Origin: Mansonella perstans
Lineage: Eukaryota; Nematoda; Chromadorea; Rhabditida; Onchocercidae
Assembly: GCA_037074765.1 (NCBI GenBank)
Contig: JBAMDO010000141.1
Location: forward strand, 62,001 to 126,000
Reading direction: 5' to 3'
Length of the DNA stretch: 64,000 bases
This document shows positions 12,501 to 24,640 of the stretch, one piece after another. Within the stretch, counting starts at the first letter, position 1; the number at the start of each line of letters is the position of its first letter. The notes beneath the pieces are model-generated. The model was not told the DNA's origin. It searched no databases and saw only the letters and a list, made by a program, of their open reading frames with translations. The position numbers and the translations under genes were made by a program.

Positions 12501-14939
12501 ATTCATTTAATTGCATGATGTTATGTATTTTTGAAAAACAAACTCATATACTAGTTGTCATTTTGTTTCATTTTTGTGATTAAAAATAGATAATTTGAGA
12601 AGGAAAACAGAAGATTTGTGCTTAAATTGACCTTTTTGTTGGGTTGATTCATCAGAAATTAATTACAAACATAATCAAATTATTAATTCATTCAATCATT
12701 TCTTCATTGTTCATTATCATTATATCAGGAATAAGAAATTTGCAGAAAAAAGTTCAAATTTTGATCGTTTTTCTATTCCATGGTAGGCCTAATCATGGCA
12801 GTCTTTTTTTCTGCGGTCAATATAATCTCGATCCATGGAAAACAATTGCATTGGTTAGTGGGTGGTCAGAACTGATGACACCTTGTACAGAATATATCTA
12901 TTGGTCTACGACTGGATTAACTAGAGAAACTGAGAAAGTGTACGAAGTTGAAGTATCCAAGTTTTCCATAAAAAACTATACCCGTACTTAATTCTCATTG
13001 TAAACATGGAAAAGTCAAGTTTGCATAATTATGACATCTCTTTTCAGCAATTACTTATGTGCTAAAAATAAAAGCGCTAACAAAAGTTCAGAAATTTGAC
13101 CTATAACGCTTGATTTATAAACTGATAATTTCATATATTATTATATAAATTATTTGTATATTGATAACTTAAGGCAGGAAAAATTAAGAAATCTCGAATA
13201 AAGACAAAAATCTTCAAGTTTGATTAAATTAATAAACCAAGAAATTGCATAAAAACTGTATGAATGAAAGGATGAATGAAAAAATTTAAAAAAAGCGAAA
13301 TTAATTTAAAAGTAAATTGAAATGAAAAAGATAAAGTAAAAAAATTAATGATACACAAATTTTCGTTTCTTTTTTTTACTAGTTGGGAAAGCATAACTCA
13401 AAAATAATGAATATAAATTGGATATAATTTGGGAAAAAAAATAATTTTAAATAAATACGATAAAAAGTAAACAAAACTGGTGACGGTTTTGTAGTGGAGT
13501 AACCTGCACACGTCTATTATGGGAAGAACGCTATACTACTTGATACTCGTATCTCCGCTTTTCCGTTTTTGTTTTTCACTACTTTTTACTACTTTTTTTT
13601 CGCCATCATTGACATCCAATGATGATTCTCTTTTTCTGTACCAATTTTTACAATTGGACCTTTTTCTTTTTTTTGTATTTTATTTTATTCATTTTTTGTG
13701 CGGAAATTACTAAGCTGACTTCGTTCCCTTCTCAACCATATCAGTGCAAGTATACTACCGCGAACCAGTCAACCATTCAGCGTGCGGATTCAATCAACTT
13801 ACATGTACCATAGAAATACTTGCCATTAATAGTGAGCAGCATAAAATTACTTATCGCAGAAGATAAATAGATGACGAAAGAACACATATAAATACGCAGC
13901 ATAAAATGCTGATTTTATATCTATTTCTCATTTTTTAAAACTAATTTTTTAAATTTGTGAAAATTTCTAGACTCTTGAATTTGCAAAAATAAATCGAACA
14001 ATAAATTTCGCAAAAATTTACCACAAAATTTTTATTTGAAGATTACACAGAAATAAAAAATCATTCATTGCAAATTATTCACCATCAATGATAATACATC
14101 TTGGTCAGTTTCATCTTAATTTAATTAATATGAATTAAAAATTAGTTCTTTAGCTATGCTGTTTTAGAATTTATCTAATACATGTATTTCAAACAATATT
14201 AAATTTTGATTTTACCTTTAAATTACAAAATTTCAATTGCATTCACTAAAATATAATCAAAATAGAATAATTCATAAACTTTGTAAGCAAAATTAATTTT
14301 AGTAACCATTTCAAAATCTGCGTTGATTAAGATCTAACTAAAATCTTACAAGTAAATGCAACTTATGCAATACAGTTATTTCAGTTATGCTGTTAAACTT
14401 TTGATTATTTCAACAAGAAAGGAAAGTTGCACTTAAATTGACTTTTTTTCAACAGGAGTTAAGAGTTCATGTTTAATTTTCTAGCATTTTTGTTTTCGCT
14501 ATACTAAATTATTGCACCATTTGTATTAATCAACTGATGTTTTTAATTAATTACTATCACATTCATTAGACACTATAAGATTATTAATCTTCCATATATC
14601 CATGATGCTATTGCTTGCAAATATCTGTTCTCATCGCATTAACATTAAACATAATTTTTCTAATTAATTAAACATACGCAAAAAGAAACTTTTGGTTTTC
14701 TTTTATCCATCGAATTATTATTGAGTACATTTTAATCAACAAATATTTATATACATATATTTATAAATAGTATAATAATAATTTAATAATTTTAATAATA
14801 ATTTAAACTGAAAATTCGAAAGTTCATTTTTTTTTGCACTTAGTTAATTAAATAAAAATATGTGCTCATTAAATTTTTTTTATTAGAAATGATTAAAAAA
14901 AAAATTTTTTTTATTAGAAAAATTTTAATTAAATTTTTA
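9501..14939. other. Gene-poor region between the E2 gene and the small secreted-protein gene
   Basis: No gene can be supported here. The stretch just upstream of the E2 gene (about 9500-10350) is its likely promoter region. A 37-bp tandem repeat lies at 10536-10636. A plus-strand open frame at 12644-12991 has a coding-like middle part (about 12780-12990, including PWKTIALVSGW) but no recognisable homology, splice context or upstream exon. The 13519-13813 frames are translations of pyrimidine-rich tracts. Confidence 0.5.
10536..10636. repeat. 37-bp tandem repeat, about 2.7 copies
   Basis: The unit begins ACGARATGAKAATAGRCATA and repeats at 10536, 10573 and 10610 with a few substitutions. A further partial copy precedes it at about 10511. 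The array falls in intergenic DNA about 1.1 kb upstream of the E2 start codon. Confidence 0.8.
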
Positions 14940-17270
14940 TTAGAAATGAATTTTTGTTGAGAGACTAATATTATTTTGGGCCAAAATATTGACATCATCT
15001 GGACTAGCTGTTGGAAAACCACAATATACTTCAAATGTTACCGTTACATTCCGACATTTGCCAGACCGCCACATATACCACTGATCATCTAAAAAAGAAA
15101 ATATACACACAAATATCAAATAATCAATGCAAATATTAAGCACATATTTAAATACAATGCTAAATATTTGTCATAAAAAAAAAATGTTATTGAATAAGTA
15201 TAACAGTAATAATTGAATAAGTGAATAATTGAGTTTTAATTGGATATATTATGATTTATTTTATATACATTTATAATTATAGTTATGTATTTATGATTGA
15301 ATAGGAAATTCTATTATTATGATAAGTGGAGTGAAAAATAAATGAAATCAATTTATTAAATAAGCAAATAATGAACAATAAAATTTTATAAGTTTCGAAA
15401 TATGCAATTTTTTGTAACATTTAAAAAAAAAGAGATAAACCATAGTTTAGTTCAATTTTTCATCTAATTTAGTTAATTAACAAGGTTTAAACCGTCCACA
15501 GCTCTTAATTTCAGCTCTTTAGCACAATTTCAAATGAGCTGAAAATTTTTAGCATTTTAATTATTATCCATTAATAGCCAATTTTTATTCAAAATCGAAA
15601 TATTTTCAATAACGAATGAAAAATAGATTGAAATCAAATTTAACTACAAAGTGTATTTTAAACTTGAAAAAGAAAAGAGAAAAAAAACGATTCTTTTTAT
15701 CTGTGCTTTTGATTCAATAGAATTTTATTTTCTGTTCCGTTCATTTTTGATTTTGTAATAATTTCAAATTAGCAAAAATTGCAAGAAGCAATTAAATAAG
15801 AAAAATTATATAAATAGTTTGATACTAAAAATTTCAAAAAATTTTGTAGCCTTAATTTATTTTCTGTACTTAACACTATTATCATACATGCCTAACATAA
15901 AATTACGAACGTAAAAATACAAATGCAATTAAAGCAAAATTAATAAGAGATTTTAAAATTCAAGTATTTGCTTGGAAAAAAATACCTTTTTTTAACGTAT
16001 TATAATTATGCCATCGAACACATTCGTGAATTGAATTTGGAATTTTTGAAATAACCGAATCACGATCAGCGCCTTTACATTGTATATTGCAAACAGTTCG
16101 GGTATGAATATCTGATAAAATTTTACCATTAATAAAAATAAGATTTTCATTTATAAAACAAATACTTAAACATTATTTGATGGGAAAATTTTTTGATTTA
16201 TTTAAAATTTCAAATTTCCAGAACTGAATTTCAAAAGAGATATACTTCTTAAAATGTTTTGATTATTTAGAATTTCAAAACAGATTCCAGAGAAAAAAAA
16301 CATATTTAATCATATTTTAGACTAATATTGGTTAAAATATCGAGAAAGCAGCAGGAAAGCAGAAGTTAATTGTCGAGAAACTAATATTATTGGGAAATTA
16401 TCAGAAAATTTTAATTTTGATTATTTAAGTGTAATTAATTTTTGATTTGTACTTTAAATTGCATTTTCTGATTTAGTCAATGCAAGAATTTTGAATTCAT
16501 TACATATTTACCGATTTATTAAAGCCACCTTAATTATTGTTCAATTTCTGATTATTCAAATTTAACTACATATTTACCGATTTTTAAATCTATACGAATT
16601 CAAATATTGTTCAATTTAAACGAAAAAAAACGAAGAAATAAATAAACATTTTGCAAGATTACTTATTTTATTTCAAATTTTTCAGGCACTTTTCTATTTG
16701 TAACTTTTAGGTTTAATTGTTTCAAATTCTCATTTTACTCTAATTTTCTTAGCAGCAGCATTTTATAGCAACCTGCTTTTGCCATTTATAAAATTTTATA
16801 TAGTGAATTTATTGGGTATAAGTTCAAAACGATACGTCTACTTGATACGCAATAAACTTTCCTTTTACATTTAAATTTATTTGTAAAATCAATCAGTCAT
16901 TTGAAAATAAAAAAAAATCATTTTCGAAAAATTTACTTTCTCTTGTTACACCAAATAAATCTCCCGTGTATTTTTCATCATAACATTCGGTTTCAACAAA
17001 TTCCAAATTATCGGCAATTGTTAATTTGCAAATTTCACTGTAATTAGCTCCATTTCGACTGTTGTTGCCAAAACATGTCAGTGCACGCTTCTCTAAAAAA
17101 TAAATTTATTTGCACTTGTTTAAAATCTATTTTATGCAATAAAATAAACAAATTCAAAAAAAGAGCAAAAACTATTCTCGAAAAAAAATTTAATGAAATA
17201 TTAATTGATTACCCCAATCAACAATTTTTGAAAAATCAGTACAAGCAACCAAATTGATAAGTGCAACCAT
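14940..17270 (-). CDS. Small secreted cysteine-rich protein, 162 aa, 4 exons
   Basis: Exons in transcript order: 17270-17213, 17092-16937, 16111-15986, 15088-14940; phases agree and the frame closes at a TAA. A TTTTTGCAG acceptor ends five bases before the ATG, a likely spliced-leader site. The first exon encodes a short hydrophobic leader (MVALINLVAC...), so secretion is likely. The mature part has eight cysteines, in contexts such as LTCFG, EICK, ETECY, TVCN, IQCK, HECVRW, GKC and VYCG, suggesting four disulphides, plus potential N-glycosylation sites. I do not recognise the family; it may be a distant relative of the ET-like or Ly6-like nematode surface proteins, but that is a guess. Confidence 0.65.
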
Positions 17271-19719
17271 GAAAACTGCAAAAATTGTTGTGATCGTTTC
17301 ATGTTGAACAATTGTTGATAATAACATTACAACGATTTTAACTGATTAATAAAATTTGCAAATGTTGATATGTAAAAAAATTTGAACTGAAATAGAAAAT
17401 CAAAATTAACTATATAATATAGAATTAATAAACTCAATTTACAGAGACAAATGTTAACGATTGCGCTCAATTTTGAAAAAATCCACAAAAGATTTGACTT
17501 CGAGAACAAAAAAGCAATAATTTTTAAAAACTTGCAAACAAAATGTTTGTCCATATTTGGGTGACTCAAAACTAACTTAATTTAATTAATGTTAAAATTA
17601 AAACAACTATGACAAGTTTAATGAACTCAAAGAAAAAAACATTTTTAGCGTATGGATAAATGGTTCACAGAACCATCGAATGTATTAATAAACGTAAAAA
17701 AAAAAACTAAAAGTAATTTATTGCATCAATTAGTTGATTTTTAAAACAAATTTAATGAAAAAAAAGTTAAAATGGGTTTTCCAAAATCCAACACTGTCAT
17801 TGAAAAAATTTTCGAACTAAATTCTAAATATTTTTAAAATTTTTTAAAAAAATAAAATAAGTTTCTCAAACGGCAAAACTTCTAACTTATTTGCGCCATC
17901 CGCTATATGATTTTCACCTTGCCCTATCTATTTCTCATTAAATTAATTGGGGTTAACCATATAAATTTACAAACGGATATGTTGTAATTATACTAAAATG
18001 TTTTAGAGAATGGGAGCAAATGCGCAGCCTCTTTTCATTTTCTCTCATTCTCAAATTGAAATGCCATTTTCTCAGTTCCTATTTTGAAATTGGAAGATTT
18101 ATCAGAAATTTATATTTATTTTATATTTTTAAAGACTTTTTTTATCCAACTGTTTTTTATTTGTTTTCAATAAAATTAAATAAAAATAATATTTAAAAAA
18201 AAAAACAACCATTCATTAAAAAGAATTAAAATACACATTAATTAAAATACACAAAAAACAGAAGTAATAGAAAAATGACAATAAAAGAGATGTTTTATAG
18301 AAATAACAAATCACACATGTCATGCAGTTGCATTCATAAAACGAACTGCAATTCTTCGTCTTATGACAATTTTTATCAGCATAAAATTTTAAAATTTTTT
18401 GTCACAGCTGACATAACTATGTTACTTTACACGTTTGGTCGTTAGCTAAGTATTTAAATTTCTTTTTACATTTTTCAAATTACCATTATATTTTAAAAAA
18501 AAATGCATAAATCAAAAGTTAAAAGTTATAGTTTAAGTTAAAATGATTTTCTTCTTTCCATATGTTGCTGTAAAATGAAAGTTTTTCATAAAATAAATCA
18601 CAACAATAAAATTTGCAAAAGAAAAAATTGATTGGAATTGTTGACAATTTGACTGTCATTAATACTAACTAAGATAATTTGTAATATTTTTTCTAAAATT
18701 TCTTTTCAAACAAATCAAGAAATTTTCTCTTTCAACAGTATCATAAAATTCGAGAAAAAAAACAAGAAAAACTGGAAGAAATAATTATTTCTAAATAAAA
18801 TCTTAGCAGTTGTTTTGAGAATAAGATATCAATTAATCTAGCTAATTGATGCCATATGATTTAAAATATTACTATCTTTAAAATTTCGAATTATATCCAG
18901 CAATCAACGTGAACTATGTTGATCCTAATTTACCAACCGGATATGTAGAAAAAAAATTTTGTTTACAATATTTAAAATTCAACCATAAAAAATTAAAAAT
19001 TATATGCTTAATAAGATTAAAAGATGATTTCAGAAGATGTAAGCATGGTCATTTTAGCGCTGCATTGCAAGACCTAAACCGATCATATTATAATTTCCTG
19101 AAAATGAATTCCATCAAGTGGTCCAAAAATACCGATTGCATCAATTATTCCGGAAATGAAGCCTTTTTATAAGAAGCAGAAAAAATAACGATTTATGTAC
19201 ATTTATTATTCTAATTCGCAATACTTCTCACTTGCAAATTACTGATAGCAAATATTATCTTGATTAATATAATCTTATCTGATAAGTCATAAGTAATTTC
19301 GGATCGATCCATGAATGCTTGCTCTTCTAAAAAATATTACTATTTGTTTGTCAGTAATGGCACTACTTGATACCATCTACGGCAATGATCCATTGGGTGT
19401 TCAGAAATTTTCATTTATTTGAATGGATTATTATTAAATAGATTGCAGTGTATGTGTCTGTGTGTGTGTGTGTATGTGTGTGTGTGTGTGTATGTTGTGT
19501 GTTTGTGTGTGTGTATGTGTATTTGCAGCATGCCGTGTAAATTGCAAACGCATGTTAATGCGATCATTTGCATTACTATTATCAATTACTTTTTTATTTA
19601 TACAAAAAATTGCTGTAAAAATGTCCAATATTTCACTTACTTTTAAAATAAAATCTCTGCATTTCAATCAATAAAAACCAATTATAAGCAATTGATTACA
19701 TTTCAATATTTTTTCTTTT
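17271..19719. other. AT-rich intergenic region
   Basis: No supportable gene. An 87-codon open frame at 18909-19172 (plus) has no recognisable motif, start context or splice partner. Poly(A/T) tracts are frequent, and a TG-rich microsatellite occurs at 19451-19530. Confidence 0.5.
19451..19530. repeat. (TG)n-rich microsatellite
   Basis: An interrupted TG dinucleotide array with TATG and TTTG interruptions spans about 80 bases. It creates Cys/Val and Thr/His open frames on the two strands that are not genes. Confidence 0.9.
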
Positions 19720-20279
19720 TCATTTTAACATGAAGAAAAATGAATTATATTCGCATTTTCTTTTTTTCAAGGAAAAAAAATCTTGACGGTCCAATTCTTG
19801 AACACTTCCCTCGACGTTACGTGTGCAAGTGTGCAGTGTGTTCAACTTGAACGTGTCATTCGTAGGGAACGTGATCCACTGACCAGTCAATTTGTACTCT
19901 ATGTGATCAAGATTATATTGAACATAGAAATAGATGTTGTCAAACCTGGGTGGATACGAAGTTGAACTTTTTTTTTATGAGACAGAAAAATAATCCATTG
20001 TTTATTTTTCTCTGATACAATGATAATCAATGATGAGAGAATGACGTAATGAAATTAGCAATTAGTTATATTTACTGTTAATTTCTGATAAAGTAACAGC
20101 AAATTATGTTAATGTTATCTACTGGAAACGATTAAAATCGAAAATTGGCCAGTATATGTGACAATTTGATTCTGTTGATATTGTTATTAATATTCAGCAA
20201 AGTGAAAGACAAACTTTTCACATACCATTGCAGATGGTACCATTCTGTTGTTGTTACAGTATCATTCATCCAGTATTGG
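19720..20279 (-). CDS. 3' exons of an unrecognised protein (partial)
   Basis: Two phase-compatible minus-strand exons, 20279-20226 and 19945-19720, join through a good GTATG donor and CCACCCAG acceptor to give about 92 residues and a TGA stop. The product includes QYWMNDTVTTTEWYHLQW and LTGQWITFPTND, with aromatic-rich, N-glycosylation-prone composition, and ends with a short basic segment. The 5' exon or exons were not found upstream (20280-21100 searched by eye), so the gene is incomplete or decayed. The composition suggests an extracellular protein, but no family is recognised. Confidence 0.45.
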
Positions 20280-23200
20280 CTAATGACAGTCAATATTTCA
20301 ATGAATTTTTTTATTGTTCGTATGGAATTAATAATAAATTGTAAGGAAATTCATCATAAAACTTACTGTGAAAATTGCATTTGTAAAAATTCAAAAAATA
20401 ATAAATAAAATTTGGATAAATTCAATTAATTGTCATCTTAATCAAAACAAAAAAAGAAATTTCGGAAAAAAAATCTTTTATTTTTTTGATTATTTGATTC
20501 TTTTTAAAATTTTCATCCAAAAATTTATGGGTGCTTTTAAAAAAACATTTAAAAAAAACCAATGTTAATGTCAATGAAGGAAAAATGTAAGTGTAGATTT
20601 GTATTTTTGTTTAACGATCATTTTCATCCCCTGCAGCAATTAATAACAATTAATTGCTAGTAAGCAATAACCATTATTAATTATTATCTCTATCTTTTAT
20701 GCCATTTTTTTTCCCAATTCCTCAAATGTACGACATAAGTCGTAATCGAAGTAATCACTATATGATATGATATAGTAGCCTAAGCTGATTATATCATAAT
20801 TATGATTGAAAAATATATCATAAAAAGCAAATAAAGAATTATTTTTTTATATTTAATGTATACCCAAACATTTTCACCCTGCATGCTTGCTAAATTTTTG
20901 CCATTGTACACAATTAATTGGCATTTCATATTTAATTTACTTTTTTTACGCTGCATGCTTGCAGGTATGATACACACTTATTTCCATTTCATTTTCGATT
21001 TGCATATTTCTACGTTGCATGCTATGGAATTTTTATCATATTATGCATTCATTTGCATTGCAGCGAACTATTAACTGCCAGTATAAAAAATTATACCTAA
21101 ATACTATCACATTTCAAATTAACAAAAATTATTGAAATTCCTGAAAAAATTAAAAATATTTTGATTTCAAACAAATTTTTAGCTTCAATTTTATCAACTA
21201 ACAACTGACTTTAAACTGACATTTGTATCCACCATCAATCATACATTTCCTCAGTTGCTTATCGAAAATTTTCATTAACTGATAGATATGAATTAAAATT
21301 TCAACACTTTTTGGTAACTTGTGGGATAATCCTTTTTTTTTTAAAGTAAACAATCAATAAATTATTCACCTTTTCCCTTTTAATGTTTTTTTTTCTTTTC
21401 CTTTGAAAAGATTTTAAATACTGGCAATAACCAAGAATAGAAGTGAATAAAAATTAAAGCAATTCATAATTTAAAACTTTTTATAATTTGTTTTCATAAT
21501 GCTACAAAATACTAAAAGATTAAATGTGTAAAATTTGTTAAAGTGGAAGAATTTCATAACGGTTTGTTTTATCGTTTTACTTCATTTCATTTCATAACTA
21601 TAAGATGAAAATTTGTATGTTCCATTCATAATAATCTCTATATAAAAATTAACGCTAAAAAATAATGAGCTTTAAATATATTCCAATATTACCAATGCTG
21701 TTTCTCATTGTTGCCACCATTTTTATGATTATAAATATGATTATTTTACTACCACTGCCGTTATTACTATTTTAAGTATTATTAGTCATTATTATAAATA
21801 TTACTATTGTTATTACCAGTGCCATGGTTATGTTTATCATTATTACTATTGCAACTCTCATTGTTTATGAATATCAGTATGATTATCTTGCTATTGTTAT
21901 TCATTATTGTTATAATCATTTCTATTAATAATATTATTATTATTTTCCTTTTTCTTTTGACAAATAAACTCAGCATTTGCGCATTATCATAACTCTCTCC
22001 TACATTTCTTTCCAGAAATTAATGAGACCAAAGATTCGTATTGTTTTTTCCTTTTTTTTTGAAACATTCTGACATATATATTTTGTGATATATGCTAATC
22101 TTTTCAATGTGTTTTCAAAATTTGTTTGCTTTTTTCCGAAGTAAAAAGAACTTTGTAATATTAGTGGAAGCATCTGTGCAGCAGATTTGCAGATAAAATG
22201 AACTAACGAAGTTTTGGATGATTGAAATTTGAAGTGGAAGAAAATAAACATGGCGTTAGAAATTTTAAAGACTTTTTGCAAGAAAAATTCCTACTCAAAA
22301 AATTTTAAAAAGTGCAAACAATTTCGCTTCTGCAATTTTGCATTTTTTTCCCTGCATTGATTACTGGAATAATAAGTAAATGGGCACACTTTCTTTATTT
22401 TTTAGAGTTACTGCTGATAGTTCAAAGGCTAAGAAAATTTGCATGTTAAACATTTTAGCACCAATTATACTTACCTTAGTATTTGGAATAGAGCAAATCG
22501 ATTGATTTTTTAGGTTTTATTAAGCAAAATTCTAATCAATTAAGTGTATACACTTAAGTGTTTTGCCGTTTTCTTTTTTCGATAAAATTTGTGAAAAGAA
22601 ATTTTTCAAAATATCAGAAAACAAATTTGCGATGAATTTTTTATCATTCTAAATTAAAATTACTGCCAAACATTCATACCAATAAGTTTTTGTAAAGCAA
22701 TTTTCTTTTTGCTTGGATTTTTCAAAATTTTCCTCTTCATTAATAATTTTATTGCATAAAATGTTTTTAGATTTCTGCGGTAAAAAAGTACATTCCCAAA
22801 TCTCTTTATGTCTAAATGGTTCTCTAATAATTTTATTAATATGAAAAAATTTTTACAATAATAGCTTAACTATTTTATTTAATATTTCCAAACTATTATT
22901 GAATTTGCAGGGAAGCATTTAAGCAAATGAGTTCTTCATTTATTTATTTTTAGTGATTTTTTTTTGTTTTCGTAAAAAATTCTTTAGCAATTCTTGAATT
23001 TTTTTTAACTAGATTTTTTAATTGAGATTGATAATTTATTGCATATAGAAAAAAGCTTGTCTAATATATCAATATTTGGTTGCTTTTCAAAGCAACAATG
23101 AATATGAATAATTTTTAAAAAAATTTTAAAAGAAAAAACGTAAGTTTTTAAAAGTAAATAGTAAGTAAAGATTGATTAAAATATAAGAATAAATCAAATT

Positions 23201-24424
23201 CCATTTTAAATTCAAATTATTTCTTGTGTGTTTTTTATTTAAATAATATATTTAATATTAATTTATGTTAATCGATTGAAATTTTTTGTAAAAAAATTCT
23301 TTTTTGCACATTTTAACATTTGAAAATTTTTAAACAAAAATTTTTTGGATTTTAAAATAAACTTTCGAATATTTTATATTCACGATTGATTCAGAATTGC
23401 GTTGGTATGAGATTTCTTACATTTACAATTAAAGATGTAAAAAAAATTGATTGAACATAAAAGCAAAACGAAAAGAATTGAAAAAGGAGAAATTATGGCT
23501 TTTTCCGGGAAAAAAAAGGAAGAAATTTTGAATTCCTGCCAAATAATAATAGTTGAATTTAGAAGAGTAACAATGAAAACAACTTTGCATTGCAAAAAAT
23601 GAATACTCAAATTTCGCTTGCAAATTTTAGAAGTATTAAGGTATTTTTATTAGTCAGAACAATTTCGGCTAAATTCTTTCTTGTTTGGTTTAATTAATTT
23701 CATAAATTCAGTTAGTAATTAAATAGCTTACTTAATGATATTAGATATGATTAATAATTGATCTGCAAGAAATATTTTATTTTGCATAAGGATGTTGAAT
23801 TTTGACAAGGATTCATTAACTTTCAAATTACTTCACTGACTGATAAAATGTTCCGAAATTTTTTGGTCTAGAAAATTGCACTCTTCTTTGCATATTTTAA
23901 AATTTGAAAATTTTGCGGAAGATCGGGCATGTTAATTGTACATTATTCGAAGTGTTATCCATAAAAATTTTAAATTGAAAATAAAATGAAGCAACTAAGG
24001 AACAAAGGAATGGTAAAAAAGTGAAATAAAAATTTTGCTAAATATTCTATCGCCAAATATTTTCATAAGTTTAATTTATTCCTAACAACGCAAGTAAGAT
24101 ACATAATTGAGGAAGAAAAGGAAAAAAAACAACGGTCATAATTGTTTAATTTTTTTTTAAAGTCATAATTTTCATAATCATACTCATAATTTTTTTCACA
24201 ATTCATAATTTTTTTGCCTATCAAAATTTCACTTTAAAAATGTCCTCTGATAATATCACCACTACAGTTTCTTATGTCAAATTTATGAAATGGAAAAAGT
24301 TTTCAATTTTCGATTCTATTTTGCAACTTTCAAAAATAAAAAAAATTGATATGATTGAAATTTCTTCTTTTCAGTGTTTAATCAGATTAAATGACGAAAT
24401 TATTTTCGAACTGCTGTTTTATTA

Positions 24425-24640
24425 AGAAAGCAATAGCAACATCAACAATGAAAATATAACTAACAATAATAATAATCACAAAAGTAATAATGATAATCGT
24501 GACAATGGTAATGACAATATTGATGATAATGATTAATAATAAAAATAGCAACAACGACAATGGTAACAAGGTAATCATATTCATAATCAGAACAATGGCA
24601 GCAACAATAATAATAGCGTTGATAATATCAGAATGTATTT
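24425..24640. repeat. Degenerate AAT/AAC-type trinucleotide tract
   Basis: The stretch is built of imperfect AAT, AAC, GAT and GCA triplets. A similar pyrimidine-strand tract lies at 21720-21960. They look like old, drifted microsatellites rather than Asn-rich coding exons, because no flanking splice sites or coding context exist. Confidence 0.6.

Noticed and set aside
12644..12991. 115-codon plus-strand open frame as a gene
   Set aside because: Only its second half looks coding; no recognised motif, acceptor or partner exon, so it is mentioned only in the region description.
13519..13813. Two hydrophobic 64-codon open frames resembling signal or membrane segments
   Set aside because: They are translations of poly-pyrimidine tracts (Phe/Leu/Ser only), with no splice partners.
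19419..19674. Cys/Val-rich and His/Thr-rich open frames
   Set aside because: They are products of the TG microsatellite.
21782..21992. Asn/Ile-rich and Ile/Leu-rich open frames
   Set aside because: They are translations of drifted ATT-type trinucleotide repeats, with matching open frames on both strands, as expected for low complexity.
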